From Modicisalibacter muralis (lineage in GTDB: Bacteria > Pseudomonadota > Gammaproteobacteria > Pseudomonadales > Halomonadaceae), in the NCBI RefSeq assembly GCF_900102945.1, contig NZ_FNGI01000001.1, positions 806,001 through 870,000 of the forward strand: DNA of 64,000 nucleotides, in the 5' to 3' direction. Of the stretch, positions 35,351-43,609 are shown in pieces (the stretch's first letter is position 1; the number at the start of each line of letters is the position of its first letter). The notes beneath the pieces are model-generated. The model was not told the origin of the DNA and ran no database searches. It was given only the letters and a program-made list of their open reading frames with translations. A program made the position numbers and the translations under genes.

Positions 35351-36394
35351 TCAACGAAAGTACGGCATGACCTCACGGATGAACAGCTCCAGCGAGCGCT
35401 TCTTCTCTTCGAAGGGCAGCGTGTTGTCGGTCCAGAAGCTGTATTCGGTGATGCCCATTTCCTCGTAGCCCTTGAGCCGCTCGACGAGTTCCGCCGGCGT
35501 GCCGATCATCATGTTGCAACGCAGGCTGTCGAGGTCGAACTCGGGATTGTCGGCGACGGACGCCGGCGAGACGGGATCGATGAAGCCGTCGACTGCCGCC
35601 TGGTCGTTCTTGAACCAGGCCAGGAAGTAGCGATAGAAGCGATTGAGAGCCTCGGCGCCCCGACGCCAGCCTTCCGGCTCGCTCTCTTCGTGGACGTAGG
35701 TGTGCCGCAGCAGCATCAGGTCGGGCCGCGAGACATCGGGGTGGTTGGCACAGGCGGTGTCGAACTTGCGCGCCAGGTCGGCCACCTCCTCGTCGCCCTT
35801 CATCAGGGCCGTGACCATCACGTTGCAGCCATTGGCGACCGCGAAGTCGTGGGAGTTGGGGTCGCGGGCGGCGATCCACATCGGCGGCAGCGCGGCCTGC
35901 ACGGGCTTGGGCACGCTGGTCGTGGTGGGGAAACGGTAGACCTCGCCCTGGTGGGCATAGTCGCCCTGCCACAGACGACGGATCGCCGGCACCATCTCGC
36001 GCAGCGCCTGTCCGCCGTCTGCCGCCGACATGCCATCGGCGAGGCGATCGAATTCGAATTGATAGGCGCCCCGCGCGATGCCGAACTCCAGGCGACCCTC
36101 GCTGATCACGTCGAGCATCGCCGCCTCGCCGGCGAGACGCACCGGATCCCAGAACGGCGCGACGAAGGTACCGGCCCCCAGGCGGATGCGCTCGGTCTTG
36201 CCCGCCAGGTAGGCCAGCTGGGCCAGTGGACTCGGCGACGAGGTGAACTGCATGCCGTGGTGCTCACCGATCCAGGCGGTGCGGAAGCCCCCTGCCTCGG
36301 CGATCTTCACCAGTTCACAGAGTTCCTCGAACAACTGCCGATGATCCTGTTGCGCGTGGTAGCGCTCCATGTGCACGAAAAGCGAAAATTGCAT
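35351..36394 (-). CDS. Luciferase-like flavin-dependent monooxygenase, TgnA-like oxygenase
   Basis: A 347-residue LLM-class TIM-barrel oxygenase using reduced FMN and O2. Visible marks are the opening MQFSLFVHMERYHA, TAWIGEHHGMQFT, LGAGTFVAPFWDP, LEFGIARGAYQFEFDR and the late MGITEYSFWTDNTLPFEE. From memory this is the style of TgnA, the oxygenase of trigonelline ring cleavage in Acinetobacter baylyi; alignment is needed. It lies 25 bp downstream of the BCCT transporter gene in one operon, and its flavin reductase partner is in the divergent operon. AGGAGA precedes the ATG. Other N-heterocyclic betaines, such as homarine, are possible substrates. Confidence 0.85.
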   Translation of the reverse strand: MQFSLFVHMERYHAQQDHRQLFEELCELVKIAEAGGFRTAWIGEHHGMQFTSSPSPLAQLAYLAGKTERIRLGAGTFVAPFWDPVRLAGEAAMLDVISEGRLEFGIARGAYQFEFDRLADGMSAADGGQALREMVPAIRRLWQGDYAHQGEVYRFPTTTSVPKPVQAALPPMWIAARDPNSHDFAVANGCNVMVTALMKGDEEVADLARKFDTACANHPDVSRPDLMLLRHTYVHEESEPEGWRRGAEALNRFYRYFLAWFKNDQAAVDGFIDPVSPASVADNPEFDLDSLRCNMMIGTPAELVERLKGYEEMGITEYSFWTDNTLPFEEKKRSLELFIREVMPYFR

Positions 36395-36419
36395 CTCTGA
36401 AATCTCCTGACGTCGTTCG

Positions 36420-37997
36420 TTAGGGTGTCTCGGTCAACCGGGCGGCTATCGTGGCATCGCTATCTTCTTCGCGTAGCGCCTTGATCATGCAGTAGCACAT
36501 GATCAGTAGCGCCACCGAGAAAGGCAGTGCCGCGGCGATCGCCGCCGTCTGCAGGGCCTCCAGGCCACCGGCCAGCAACAGAACCGCCGAGGTGGCGCCG
36601 AGCCCCATGCCCCAGATCACGCGATAGAGCTGTGGCGGGTGCGGATCGCCCTTGGCCAGGATGGTGCAGATGACCAGGGTCCCTGAGTCGGCGGACGTCA
36701 CGAACCAGGTAACGATCATCAGCGTCGCCATGGCGGTCATGAAGCCGGTGGCCCACGGCACGTCGAGTGCGGCGATGGTCTGGAACAGCACCTTGGTCAC
36801 GTCGCTGGTGGCCACCGAGGCCAGGTCGACGCCGCCGAACAGCTGCAGGTGCAACGCGGTGCCGCCGAAGATCACCACCCAGGCGATCGCGCCCAGGGTC
36901 GCCGCCAACATGCCGCCGAACAACACTTCGCGAATGGTGCGTCCGCGCGAGATGCGCGCGATGAACATGCCGACATACGGACCCCATGACAACCACCAGC
37001 CCCAGTAGAACAGCGTCCACCAGCCCTGCCACTGGCTCTCGGGATCGGGGTTGGTCCAGAAGCCCATGCTGACGGCATTGGTCAGGTAATCGCCCAGGCT
37101 GGTGGTGAAGATCGTCAGCAGGAAGACGGTCGGGCCGGCGAGCACGAAGAAGGCGAACAGCACCATGCTCAGATGAATGTTCCACTCGCTGAGCAGGCGG
37201 ATGCCCTTCTTCAGCCCCGACACCGCCGACAGCGTGGCCGCCACGCTGATGCCGAGTACCAGCAGCACCTGGTTGGCACTGGAAATTTCCAGGCCGAACA
37301 GGCTGTTGAGACCGGCATTCATCTGCGACACGCCAAGCCCCAAGGTCGTGGCGGTGCCGAACAGCGTGGCAAAGATCGCCAGCAGATCGATGGCATGGCC
37401 GATCGGTCCGTAAATGCGCTCACCGAGCAAGGGGTAGAACGCTGAGCGGATGGTCATCGGTAAGCCGCGCCGATAGGCAAAGTAACCCAGGATGGTGCCG
37501 ACCAGGATATAGATCGCCCAGCCATGCAGGCCCCAGTGGAAGATGGTGATGCGCAGCGCGGTCTGCGCCGCCGCCAGGGTGTTGGGCTCGACCCCGGCCA
37601 TGGCGATGAAGGGGTTGCCCTGCAGATGGGTGAGCGGCTCGGCGATGCTCCAGAACAGCAGCCCGGTACCCACCGCGGCGCTGAACAGCATGGCGAACCA
37701 GGTGAAATTGGAGAACTCGGGGCGTTCATCGTCGCGTCCCAGGCGCAGCTTGCCATACGGGCTGACGATGATGGCGATAGCGACGATCAACACCACGTTG
37801 ACCGTGAGGATGTAATACCAGCCGAGCTCCTGCTCGATGAACTGCTTCACGCCCTGGTAGAGGCTATTGGCCAAGGTCGGCTGGAGCACGGTGAATAGCA
37901 CGAAGGCGACCACCATCGCTATCGAGGCGATCGCCAGGGTCCTGTCCACGCCGGCGAACACTCCGCGGCTTGACGTGACCTGTCTAGAGTCTTGCAT
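36420..37997 (-). CDS. BCCT-family betaine transporter
   Basis: A 525-residue, twelve-segment importer of the betaine/carnitine/choline family. The family's tryptophan-rich signature is present as YWGWWLSWGPYVGMFIARIS, with SWGPYVGMFIARISRGRTIRE leading into the next loop when read in two parts. The short N-terminal tail suggests no large osmosensory domain. The ATG at 37997 has GGGAGAG upstream; the frame continues to 38147 through operator sequence. It is cotranscribed with the LLM oxygenase. Quaternary ammonium substrates fit an N-methylpyridinium betaine such as trigonelline. Confidence 0.9.
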   Translation of the reverse strand: MQDSRQVTSSRGVFAGVDRTLAIASIAMVVAFVLFTVLQPTLANSLYQGVKQFIEQELGWYYILTVNVVLIVAIAIIVSPYGKLRLGRDDERPEFSNFTWFAMLFSAAVGTGLLFWSIAEPLTHLQGNPFIAMAGVEPNTLAAAQTALRITIFHWGLHGWAIYILVGTILGYFAYRRGLPMTIRSAFYPLLGERIYGPIGHAIDLLAIFATLFGTATTLGLGVSQMNAGLNSLFGLEISSANQVLLVLGISVAATLSAVSGLKKGIRLLSEWNIHLSMVLFAFFVLAGPTVFLLTIFTTSLGDYLTNAVSMGFWTNPDPESQWQGWWTLFYWGWWLSWGPYVGMFIARISRGRTIREVLFGGMLAATLGAIAWVVIFGGTALHLQLFGGVDLASVATSDVTKVLFQTIAALDVPWATGFMTAMATLMIVTWFVTSADSGTLVICTILAKGDPHPPQLYRVIWGMGLGATSAVLLLAGGLEALQTAAIAAALPFSVALLIMCYCMIKALREEDSDATIAARLTETP

Positions 37998-38122
37998 GAG
38001 GGCACTCTCCCTAAATGGGACTTTTGTAGTTATCGCTGGCGCCTGGACGCCGCACGAATCCAAAGCGTTATGAGCCGCCTGCGCAACCCACTGCACAGAA
38101 CGCGTCGGCTCGCCGCTTATAT

Positions 38123-38132
38123 TGGTATACCA
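38123..38132. promoter_or_regulatory. Operator copy 1 (TGGTATACCA), BCCT side
   Basis: A perfect 10-bp palindrome within ATATTGGTATACCATATT, 126 bp upstream of the BCCT transporter start. The core fits FadR/VanR-type GntR operators. Two further copies occur at 38300 and, with one change, at 46845. Confidence 0.75.
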
Positions 38133-38289
38133 TATTACGGCATGCAAAATATTTTTCCCTCGCCCAGCCCTACCGTAGATCGAAATCTTCCTATTTATTA
38201 TTTAAATTCAAATGATTAAAAATTTTCGACAGGTTGCCATAGAAAACCTCAAGCGCTTCTTCGCGTGTCATTCCTTGCTGGCTCTGGAA

Positions 38290-38311
38290 CTTGGTATTAT
38301 GGTATACCAAG
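38290..38311. promoter_or_regulatory. Operator copy 2, in front of the AA_synth operon
   Basis: TGGTATACCA at 38300-38309 lies in a larger inverted repeat, CTTGGTAT / ATACCAAG, about 50 bp upstream of the first gene of the plus-strand operon. The extended string GTATTATGGTATACCAA is shared, with one mismatch, by the site at 46845 read on the other strand. The most likely binder is the GntR protein encoded at 42232. Confidence 0.78.
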
Positions 38312-38358
38312 AATACGAAGACCTCGGCACGCGCCAGGTCGCCACCCGGGAGAGAGCG

Positions 38359-38955
38359 ATGAGCTTCGAGATCCGCAAGATAGTGACCTACCGCGAGACG
38401 ACCTACATTGAAGGCGGCAAGCCGGGGGAGCGCCCCGTCACCCAGCTTGGCGTCGCCGCCGTGATCGCCAATCCGTGGCACGGCCGAGGTTTCATCGAGG
38501 ATCTGGGCCCGGAGATCCGCAGCGGCTGCTCGGCACTGGGCGAGCGCATCGTCGATCGAGTATTGAAGGAAATCGATGGCGAGACCATCGAGGCGTATGG
38601 CAAGGCGGCGGTGGTGGGTGCCGACGGCGAGATCGAGCATGCCTCGGCAATCATCCATACCCTGCGTTTCGGCAATCACTTCCGTGACGCGGTGGGTGCC
38701 AAGAGCTACCTGAGCTTCACCAACAAACGTGGCGCGCCGGGCACCTCGATCCAGATTCCCATGATGCACAAGCACGACGAGGGCTATCGCTCGCACTACA
38801 TCACCCTGGAGATGCGCATCGAGGACGCCCCGCGCCATGACGAGATCGTAGTGGCCCTGGGCGCCGCCGACGGCGGCCGCCTGCATCCGCGCATCGGCAA
38901 CCGCTATCAGGATCTGCAGGAACTGGCCGCCGAGGCCGAGCAGTCCGGCGTATGA
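38359..38955 (+). CDS. AA_synth (DUF1185) family protein
   Basis: A 198-residue protein that I assign to the so-called amino acid synthesis family (PF06684) from its opening EIRKIVTYRETTYIEGGK and the block PWHGRGFIEDLGPEI, followed by VVGADGEIEHASAIIHT and RHDEIVVALGAADGGR LHPRIGNR (written in two parts). The biochemical role of the family is not established; it recurs in degradative operons for N-containing compounds, which suggests an amide or ring-nitrogen hydrolysis or isomerisation step. The ATG at 38359 follows GGGAGAGAG. Its stop overlaps the next start (ATGA), so it is the first gene of a coupled operon. Confidence 0.85.
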   Translation: MSFEIRKIVTYRETTYIEGGKPGERPVTQLGVAAVIANPWHGRGFIEDLGPEIRSGCSALGERIVDRVLKEIDGETIEAYGKAAVVGADGEIEHASAIIHTLRFGNHFRDAVGAKSYLSFTNKRGAPGTSIQIPMMHKHDEGYRSHYITLEMRIEDAPRHDEIVVALGAADGGRLHPRIGNRYQDLQELAAEAEQSGV

Positions 38956-39803
38956 GCGAGGGAAACGTCGCCATGGATCTCACCCACGCCCAGCACAGCC
39001 CCGACGGCACGCGCTACTGGCGCCAGGGCCAGGGCGCGCCGCTGGTGCTCGTTCACGGCGTGGGCCTCGACGCGCGCATGTGGCGGGCCCAAGTCGATGC
39101 CCTGGCGCGCGAGCATGAGGTCATCGCCTATGACATGCTCGGCCACGGCGAAAGCCCCCTGCCGGCAGCGGCAGCCGGGCTGGACGACTACGCCGATCAG
39201 TTGGCGACGCTGCTCGATCATCTGGCGCTCGAACGTGTCGCCGTGGTCGGCTTCTCGATGGGCGGCCTGGTGGCCCGTGCCTTCGCGCTGCGTCATCCGC
39301 AGCGTCTGACGGCGATGGTCGTGCTCTCCAGCGTCTTCCGGCGCGATGCCGACCAGCGTGCCGGGGTGCGCCAGCGCCTGGTCCAGGCCCGCGACCAGGG
39401 CCCGGCGGCGAATGTCGACGAGGCCCTGGAGCGCTGGTTCAGCCCGGCCTTTCGTCGCGACCATCCGGAGCGGGTCGCGGCGATTCACGCCACCGTCACC
39501 AACAACCATCCCGAGGGGTACTATCGCAGCTATGCGCTGTTCGGCACCCAGGACGACTTCGCGGTCGACCGGCTCGCCACGATCCGCGTCCCGGTGCTGG
39601 TCGCCACCGGCGAGCTGGACCCGGGTTCCACGCCCCAGATGACACGCGCACTGGCCGACTGCCTGCCCCACGCCGAGGCCGAGATCCTGCCCGGCCAGCG
39701 GCACATGGTACCGGTGGAGGCGCCCGAGGCGGTCAATGCACTGCTGCGACGCTTCCTGGCCGGTGTCGATTCCCAGGATGCACCCAAGGAGGTTTCCCGA
39801 TGA
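38952..39803 (+). CDS. Alpha/beta-fold hydrolase, TgnD-like
   Basis: A 283-residue hydrolase with a complete triad: S102 in GFSMGG, D223 in GELDPGSTP and H251 in GQRHMVPVEAP, plus the oxyanion segment VHGVGLDARMW. In the trigonelline pathway TgnD hydrolyses (E)-2-((N-methylformamido)methylene)succinate to succinate semialdehyde; I propose the same or an analogous step here because the oxygenase, reductase and dehydrogenase are all adjacent. 3-Oxoadipate enol-lactonase-like enzymes look similar, so the substrate is inferred. The gene overlaps both neighbours by 4 bp. Confidence 0.85.
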   Translation: MSEGNVAMDLTHAQHSPDGTRYWRQGQGAPLVLVHGVGLDARMWRAQVDALAREHEVIAYDMLGHGESPLPAAAAGLDDYADQLATLLDHLALERVAVVGFSMGGLVARAFALRHPQRLTAMVVLSSVFRRDADQRAGVRQRLVQARDQGPAANVDEALERWFSPAFRRDHPERVAAIHATVTNNHPEGYYRSYALFGTQDDFAVDRLATIRVPVLVATGELDPGSTPQMTRALADCLPHAEAEILPGQRHMVPVEAPEAVNALLRRFLAGVDSQDAPKEVSR

Positions 39804-41278
39804 GCCTGGAGACACGCCAGATGTGGATCGGCGGCGAGTGGGTTTCGGCCCGCGCCGGCGCCACCTTCGACAGTTACGACCCGGCCACCGGCGAGGCCTG
39901 GTGCCGCCTGCCCGACGCCGACGCCCAGGACGTCGACGACGCCGTACAGGCCGCCCAGCGCGCCTTCGAGGTGCCGGCCTGGGCCGGGCTCAGCGCCACC
40001 GCGCGCGGCAAGCTGCTGCATCGGCTCGGCGTGCTGATCGCCGAGAACGGCGAGGAGCTCGCCCAGCTGGAAAGCCGCGACAACGGCAAGCTGATTCGCG
40101 AGACCCGCGGCCAAGTCGGCTACCTTCCCGAGTTCTTCTACTATTTTGCCGGACTGGCCGACAAGGTGGTCGGCGAGACGCTACCGCTCGACAAGCCGGA
40201 CATGTTCGGTGCCACCGTGCGCGTGCCGCTCGGCGTGGTCGCGGCGATCATCCCCTGGAACAGCCCGCTGTACCTGACCGCGATCAAGCTGGCACCGGCC
40301 CTGGCCGCCGGCAACACGGTGGTCATCAAGCCCTCGGAGCACGCCTCGGCCAGCCTCATCGCGCTGATGCGCCTGGTCGAGCAGGCCGGCTTCCCGCCCG
40401 GCGTGGTCAACCTGGTGACCGGCTTCGGCCCGACCACCGGGGCGGCGCTGACCGGCCACCCGCTAGTGCGCAAGATCGCCTTCACCGGCGGTGCCGGTGC
40501 CGCGCGCCACGTGGTGCGCAACAGCGCCGAGAACTTCGCCAAGCTGTCGCTGGAGCTCGGCGGCAAGTCGCCCAACATCCTGTTCGAGGACGTCGACCTG
40601 GACAGCGCCGTCAACGGCGTGGTGGCCGGCGTGTTCGCCGCGGCCGGGCAGAGCTGCGTGGCCGGCTCGCGGCTGCTGGTCCAGCGCAGCATCTACACCG
40701 AGGTCGTCGAACGCCTGCGCGAGCGCGCCAGCACCATTCGCATCGGCGACCCGGCGGATGCCGAGACCGAGATGGGCCCGATGGCGACCCAGGCGCAGCG
40801 CGACGTGGTCGAGCGCATGGTCGCCCAGGCCCAGGCCGACGGCGCACGCCTGATCCACGGCGGCAAGCGCCCGGACATCGCCCGCGGCTGGTACTACACA
40901 CCGACCATCCTGGCCTGCGAGTCCCACGCCATGCCGATCATGCAGGAGGAGGTCTTCGGACCGGTGGTGGCGGTGATCCCCTTCGACGACGAAGCCGAGG
41001 CACTGCGCCTGGCCAACGACACCGACTACGGCCTGGCCGCCGGCATCTGGACCCGGGATATCGGCCGTGCCCATCGCCTGGTGCGCGACATCTGCGCCGG
41101 CATCCTGTGGGTCAATACCTACCGTGCGGTCTCGGCCATGGCACCCATCGGCGGCTTCGGCGCCAGCGGCTACGGCCGCGAGTGCGGCATCGACGCCGTG
41201 CACGACTACACCGAGCTCAAGGCGATGTGGATCAACCTGTCCACCCAGCCCATGCCCGATCCCTTCATCATGCGTTGA
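39800..41278 (+). CDS. NAD(P)-dependent aldehyde dehydrogenase, TgnC-like
   Basis: A 492-residue aldehyde dehydrogenase of the classical non-acylating type. Visible are the cofactor region IPWNSPLYLTAIKLAPALAAGN, general base in LELGGKSPN and the nucleophile in GQSCVAGSRLLV, with the late EVFGPVVAVIPF. In the tgn pathway TgnC oxidises the hydroxybutyrolactone ring-opening product to the succinate derivative; this gene has the matching position. It starts within the hydrolase stop (ATGA) and is followed 14 bp later by the flavin reductase. GC content at third positions is very high, which leaves a long spurious open frame on the same strand. Confidence 0.88.
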   Translation: MSLETRQMWIGGEWVSARAGATFDSYDPATGEAWCRLPDADAQDVDDAVQAAQRAFEVPAWAGLSATARGKLLHRLGVLIAENGEELAQLESRDNGKLIRETRGQVGYLPEFFYYFAGLADKVVGETLPLDKPDMFGATVRVPLGVVAAIIPWNSPLYLTAIKLAPALAAGNTVVIKPSEHASASLIALMRLVEQAGFPPGVVNLVTGFGPTTGAALTGHPLVRKIAFTGGAGAARHVVRNSAENFAKLSLELGGKSPNILFEDVDLDSAVNGVVAGVFAAAGQSCVAGSRLLVQRSIYTEVVERLRERASTIRIGDPADAETEMGPMATQAQRDVVERMVAQAQADGARLIHGGKRPDIARGWYYTPTILACESHAMPIMQEEVFGPVVAVIPFDDEAEALRLANDTDYGLAAGIWTRDIGRAHRLVRDICAGILWVNTYRAVSAMAPIGGFGASGYGRECGIDAVHDYTELKAMWINLSTQPMPDPFIMR

Positions 41279-41292
41279 GAGCGAACAGACCC

Positions 41293-41802
41293 ATGATCGA
41301 TAGCCAAGCCTACAAGCAAGTTCTCGGCGCCTTTCCCACCGGCGTCACCGTTGTGACCGCGCTCGATGCCGACGACCGTCTGGTCGGCTTCACCGCCAGC
41401 GCCTTCTCGGCGGTGTCGATGGACCCGCCGCTGGTGCTGGTCTGTCCCAGCCTCGGCTCGGACTCCTACCCGGTCATCCGCCGCAGCGGCCGCTTCGCCA
41501 TCCATATCCTCGGCCACGAGCAGGAGAGCATCGCCTACCGCTTCGCCAGCAAGGGCAGCGACAAGGCCGAGGGCATCGCCTGGCACCGCTCCACCCATGG
41601 CAATGCGCTGCTCGACGGCGCCGCGGCCTACCTGGAGTGTCGCCTATGGGAGGACTACCCGGGCGGCGATCACGCCATCGTGGTCGGTGAAGTGCAGGCG
41701 CTTCGGGTCGCCACCGCCGAGAAGGCCGACCCGCTGCTCTACTGCCGTGGCAAGATGGGCAAGCTGCCACCGACTTTGAGCCTGATGGCCGCCACCGCCT
41801 GA
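41293..41802 (+). CDS. Flavin reductase of two-component monooxygenase, TgnB-like
   Basis: A 169-residue flavin reductase-like (FMN-binding split barrel) protein. Marks are the opening YKQVLGAFPTGVTVVTA, GFTASAFSAVSMDPPLVLVC and the GGDHAIVVGEV strand with the conserved GDH. It supplies reduced FMN to a luciferase-like oxygenase; the only such oxygenase nearby is the one at 35351, in the divergent operon under the same operator type. The ATG at 41293 was taken because the barrel begins immediately after it. Confidence 0.9.
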   Translation: MIDSQAYKQVLGAFPTGVTVVTALDADDRLVGFTASAFSAVSMDPPLVLVCPSLGSDSYPVIRRSGRFAIHILGHEQESIAYRFASKGSDKAEGIAWHRSTHGNALLDGAAAYLECRLWEDYPGGDHAIVVGEVQALRVATAEKADPLLYCRGKMGKLPPTLSLMAATA

Positions 41803-41812
41803 GGAGAACCAC

Positions 41813-42193
41813 ATGTCACAAGATCGTTTCGAACGCGGCCTGGACAAACGCCGCCGCGTGCTTGGCGCCGACTACGTCGACCAGTCGATGCGCAACGCCG
41901 ACGCCTTCACCCGGCCGCTCCAGCAGCTGGTCACCGAGTACTGCTGGGGCGAGGTCTGGCAGCGCGAGGGGCTCAGTGATCGCGACCGCAGCATGATAAA
42001 CTTGGCCATGATCACCGCCTTGAATCGCCCTCACGAACTGCGCCTGCACGTGCGCGGAGCGATCAACAACGGCCTCGGCGTCGACGAGATTCGCGAGATC
42101 CTGTTGCAGACCGCGGTCTACTGCGGCGTGCCAGCCGCCATCGACGCCTTCCGCCAGGCCCGCGAGGTGCTGACCGAGATGGGCGAGATCTAG
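41813..42193 (+). CDS. Carboxymuconolactone decarboxylase (CMD) family protein
   Basis: A 126-residue all-helical protein of the CMD family. It resembles gamma-carboxymuconolactone decarboxylases (RRRVLGADYVDQSM near the N-terminus, LNRPHELRLHVRGAINNG, and LQTAVYCGVPAAIDAFR) rather than the AhpD type, since it lacks the CxxC pair. A decarboxylation in the catabolic pathway is the obvious guess. AGGAGA precedes the ATG. This step has no assigned counterpart in the published TgnA-E scheme as I remember it, so it may be specific to this variant. Confidence 0.87.
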   Translation: MSQDRFERGLDKRRRVLGADYVDQSMRNADAFTRPLQQLVTEYCWGEVWQREGLSDRDRSMINLAMITALNRPHELRLHVRGAINNGLGVDEIREILLQTAVYCGVPAAIDAFRQAREVLTEMGEI

Positions 42194-42231
42194 CTGCACG
42201 GCGCCACCACGGACCAGGGAGAGAATAATAG

Positions 42232-42969
42232 ATGCAACGAATGCCGCTGGACGACAGCCTGAAGGTAACACGCAACCAGCCTACCCTGCGGGAGATGGTG
42301 CTCGACAAGTTGCGCGGCGCGATCATGAGCTTTCAGTTGCTCCCCGGGGATCGCCTGGTCGAGCGCGACCTGTGCGACCGCCTCGGCGTCAGCCGCACCT
42401 CGGTGCGCGAAGCGTTGCGCCATCTCGAGGCCGAGGGACTGGTGGAACACACCGGCAGTCGCGGCCCGCGGGTCGCCGTCATCACCCTGGAAGACGCCCG
42501 CGACATCTACGAACTGCGCTGCGTGCTCGAGAGCATGGTCGTGCAACTGTTCACCCAGAAGGCCAACCGCCGCCAGATGGCGGAACTCGACCGGGTCTGG
42601 GAAATCCTCAAGGATGCCCTGCGCAGCGGCCAGACCCTCGACATCGTCGAGGCGGTCAGCGATTTCTACGGCGTGCTCTACGACGGCGCCGGCAACCGCG
42701 TCGCCGGTCAGTTCCTCAGCCAGTTGCAGGCAAGGGTCAGCTACTTGCGCGCGACCTCGGTGTCCCAGCACGAGCGTTACACCGACAGCTTCCGCGAGAT
42801 GGCACGCATCGTCGAGGCGATCAAGGCCCGCGACCCGGCCGCCGCACACGAGGCCTGTGTGGCGCATATCCAGGCCGCCGCCAAGGTTGCCCTGGCAGCG
42901 CTGGCCGCCAAGAGCGACCAGCCCGCAGAGACGATCACCCCGCCGCTGCGCGTCGAGACCCGCCTGTAG
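42232..42969 (+). CDS. GntR-family (FCD) regulator of the betaine catabolic cluster
   Basis: A 245-residue regulator: winged helix at about 12-80 (MVLDKLRGAIMSFQLLPGDRL, read as two parts, then GVSRTSVREALRHLEAEGLVE) and an FCD effector domain at about 95-225. It is the last gene of the plus-strand catabolic operon, so it is probably autoregulated through the operator at 38300. FCD regulators usually act as repressors released by a pathway acid. The ATG at 42232 follows AGGGAGAG; an ATG three codons later is an alternative. Confidence 0.9.
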   Translation: MQRMPLDDSLKVTRNQPTLREMVLDKLRGAIMSFQLLPGDRLVERDLCDRLGVSRTSVREALRHLEAEGLVEHTGSRGPRVAVITLEDARDIYELRCVLESMVVQLFTQKANRRQMAELDRVWEILKDALRSGQTLDIVEAVSDFYGVLYDGAGNRVAGQFLSQLQARVSYLRATSVSQHERYTDSFREMARIVEAIKARDPAAAHEACVAHIQAAAKVALAALAAKSDQPAETITPPLRVETRL

Positions 42970-42979
42970 CGAGGCCGTC

Positions 42980-43537
42980 ATGGAAAACTACTGTCGCCGC
43001 TGTGGCCATCATCCCCTGACGCGAGGCGTGCTCCCGGGCGACGCTCATGAGCGCGATTACTGCGGCCACTGTGGTCATGTCGTCTACGACAATCCCCGCG
43101 TAATCGCCGGCGCCATCCTCGAGCGCGAGGGTCGCTTGCTGCTCTGCCAGCGCGGCATTCCGCCCCGGGTCGGCACCTGGACCCTGCCGGCGGGTTTCAT
43201 GGAGCGTGGCGAAAGCGTCGAAGAAGCCGCCCACCGCGAAGTGTGGGAAGAGACCGGCATCGATGCCGATATCCTCACCCCCTACTCGATCTTCAGCGTG
43301 CCGCCGACCAACGAGCTCTACATCATCTACCGCGCCCGTCTGCGGGCGTGGAACGACGCCCCCGGTCACGAAACCCAGGCCGTCGGCTGGTTCCAGGCCG
43401 AGGAGATCCCCTGGGATGCGATCTTCTACCCGGCCATTCACCAGATTCTCGAGCGCTATATCAACGAACATGCCGGTGGCGCCTACGGCATCTATAGCGG
43501 CAGCATGGATAACGGCACCATACACTTCATGCGTTAG
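42980..43537 (+). CDS. Nudix hydrolase with N-terminal zinc ribbon
   Basis: A 185-residue protein with a four-cysteine zinc ribbon (CRRCG at 5-9 and CGHCG at 28-32) and a complete Nudix box at about 72-94 (GFMERGESVEEAAHREVW, then EETGI). The layout is that of a small NudC-like or ADP-ribose/NAD-type pyrophosphatase family common in proteobacteria; the true substrate is unknown. It starts 10 bp after the GntR gene, so it is likely on the same transcript. It is distinct from the nudC fragment at the left end of the window. Confidence 0.88.
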   Translation: MENYCRRCGHHPLTRGVLPGDAHERDYCGHCGHVVYDNPRVIAGAILEREGRLLLCQRGIPPRVGTWTLPAGFMERGESVEEAAHREVWEETGIDADILTPYSIFSVPPTNELYIIYRARLRAWNDAPGHETQAVGWFQAEEIPWDAIFYPAIHQILERYINEHAGGAYGIYSGSMDNGTIHFMR

Positions 43538-43550
43538 GGAAGCGCTTCCC
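43537..43550. repeat. Perfect 14-bp palindrome after the Nudix gene
   Basis: GGGAAGCGCTTCCC is a perfect palindrome that includes the last base of the stop codon. It has no loop and no T-tract, so it resembles a protein-binding site more than a terminator. Confidence 0.5.
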
Positions 43551-43609
43551 CACTCGCCCAGCCCCCTGGAAGATGGTGTCCATCCCCTCTGGAGCGGCCG
43601 GCACGGAAT

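Noticed and set aside
39736-41802. A 688-codon open frame overlapping the aldehyde dehydrogenase and flavin reductase genes
   Set aside because: Its first three quarters are an arginine-rich out-of-frame reading of the dehydrogenase, caused by high third-position GC. Only its end, the flavin reductase, is real.
38952-41802. Assignment of the cluster to Rut-type pyrimidine degradation
   Set aside because: LLM oxygenase, alpha/beta hydrolase and flavin reductase classes recur in Rut, but RutB and RutC equivalents are absent, and a BCCT importer and aldehyde dehydrogenase do not fit uracil use.
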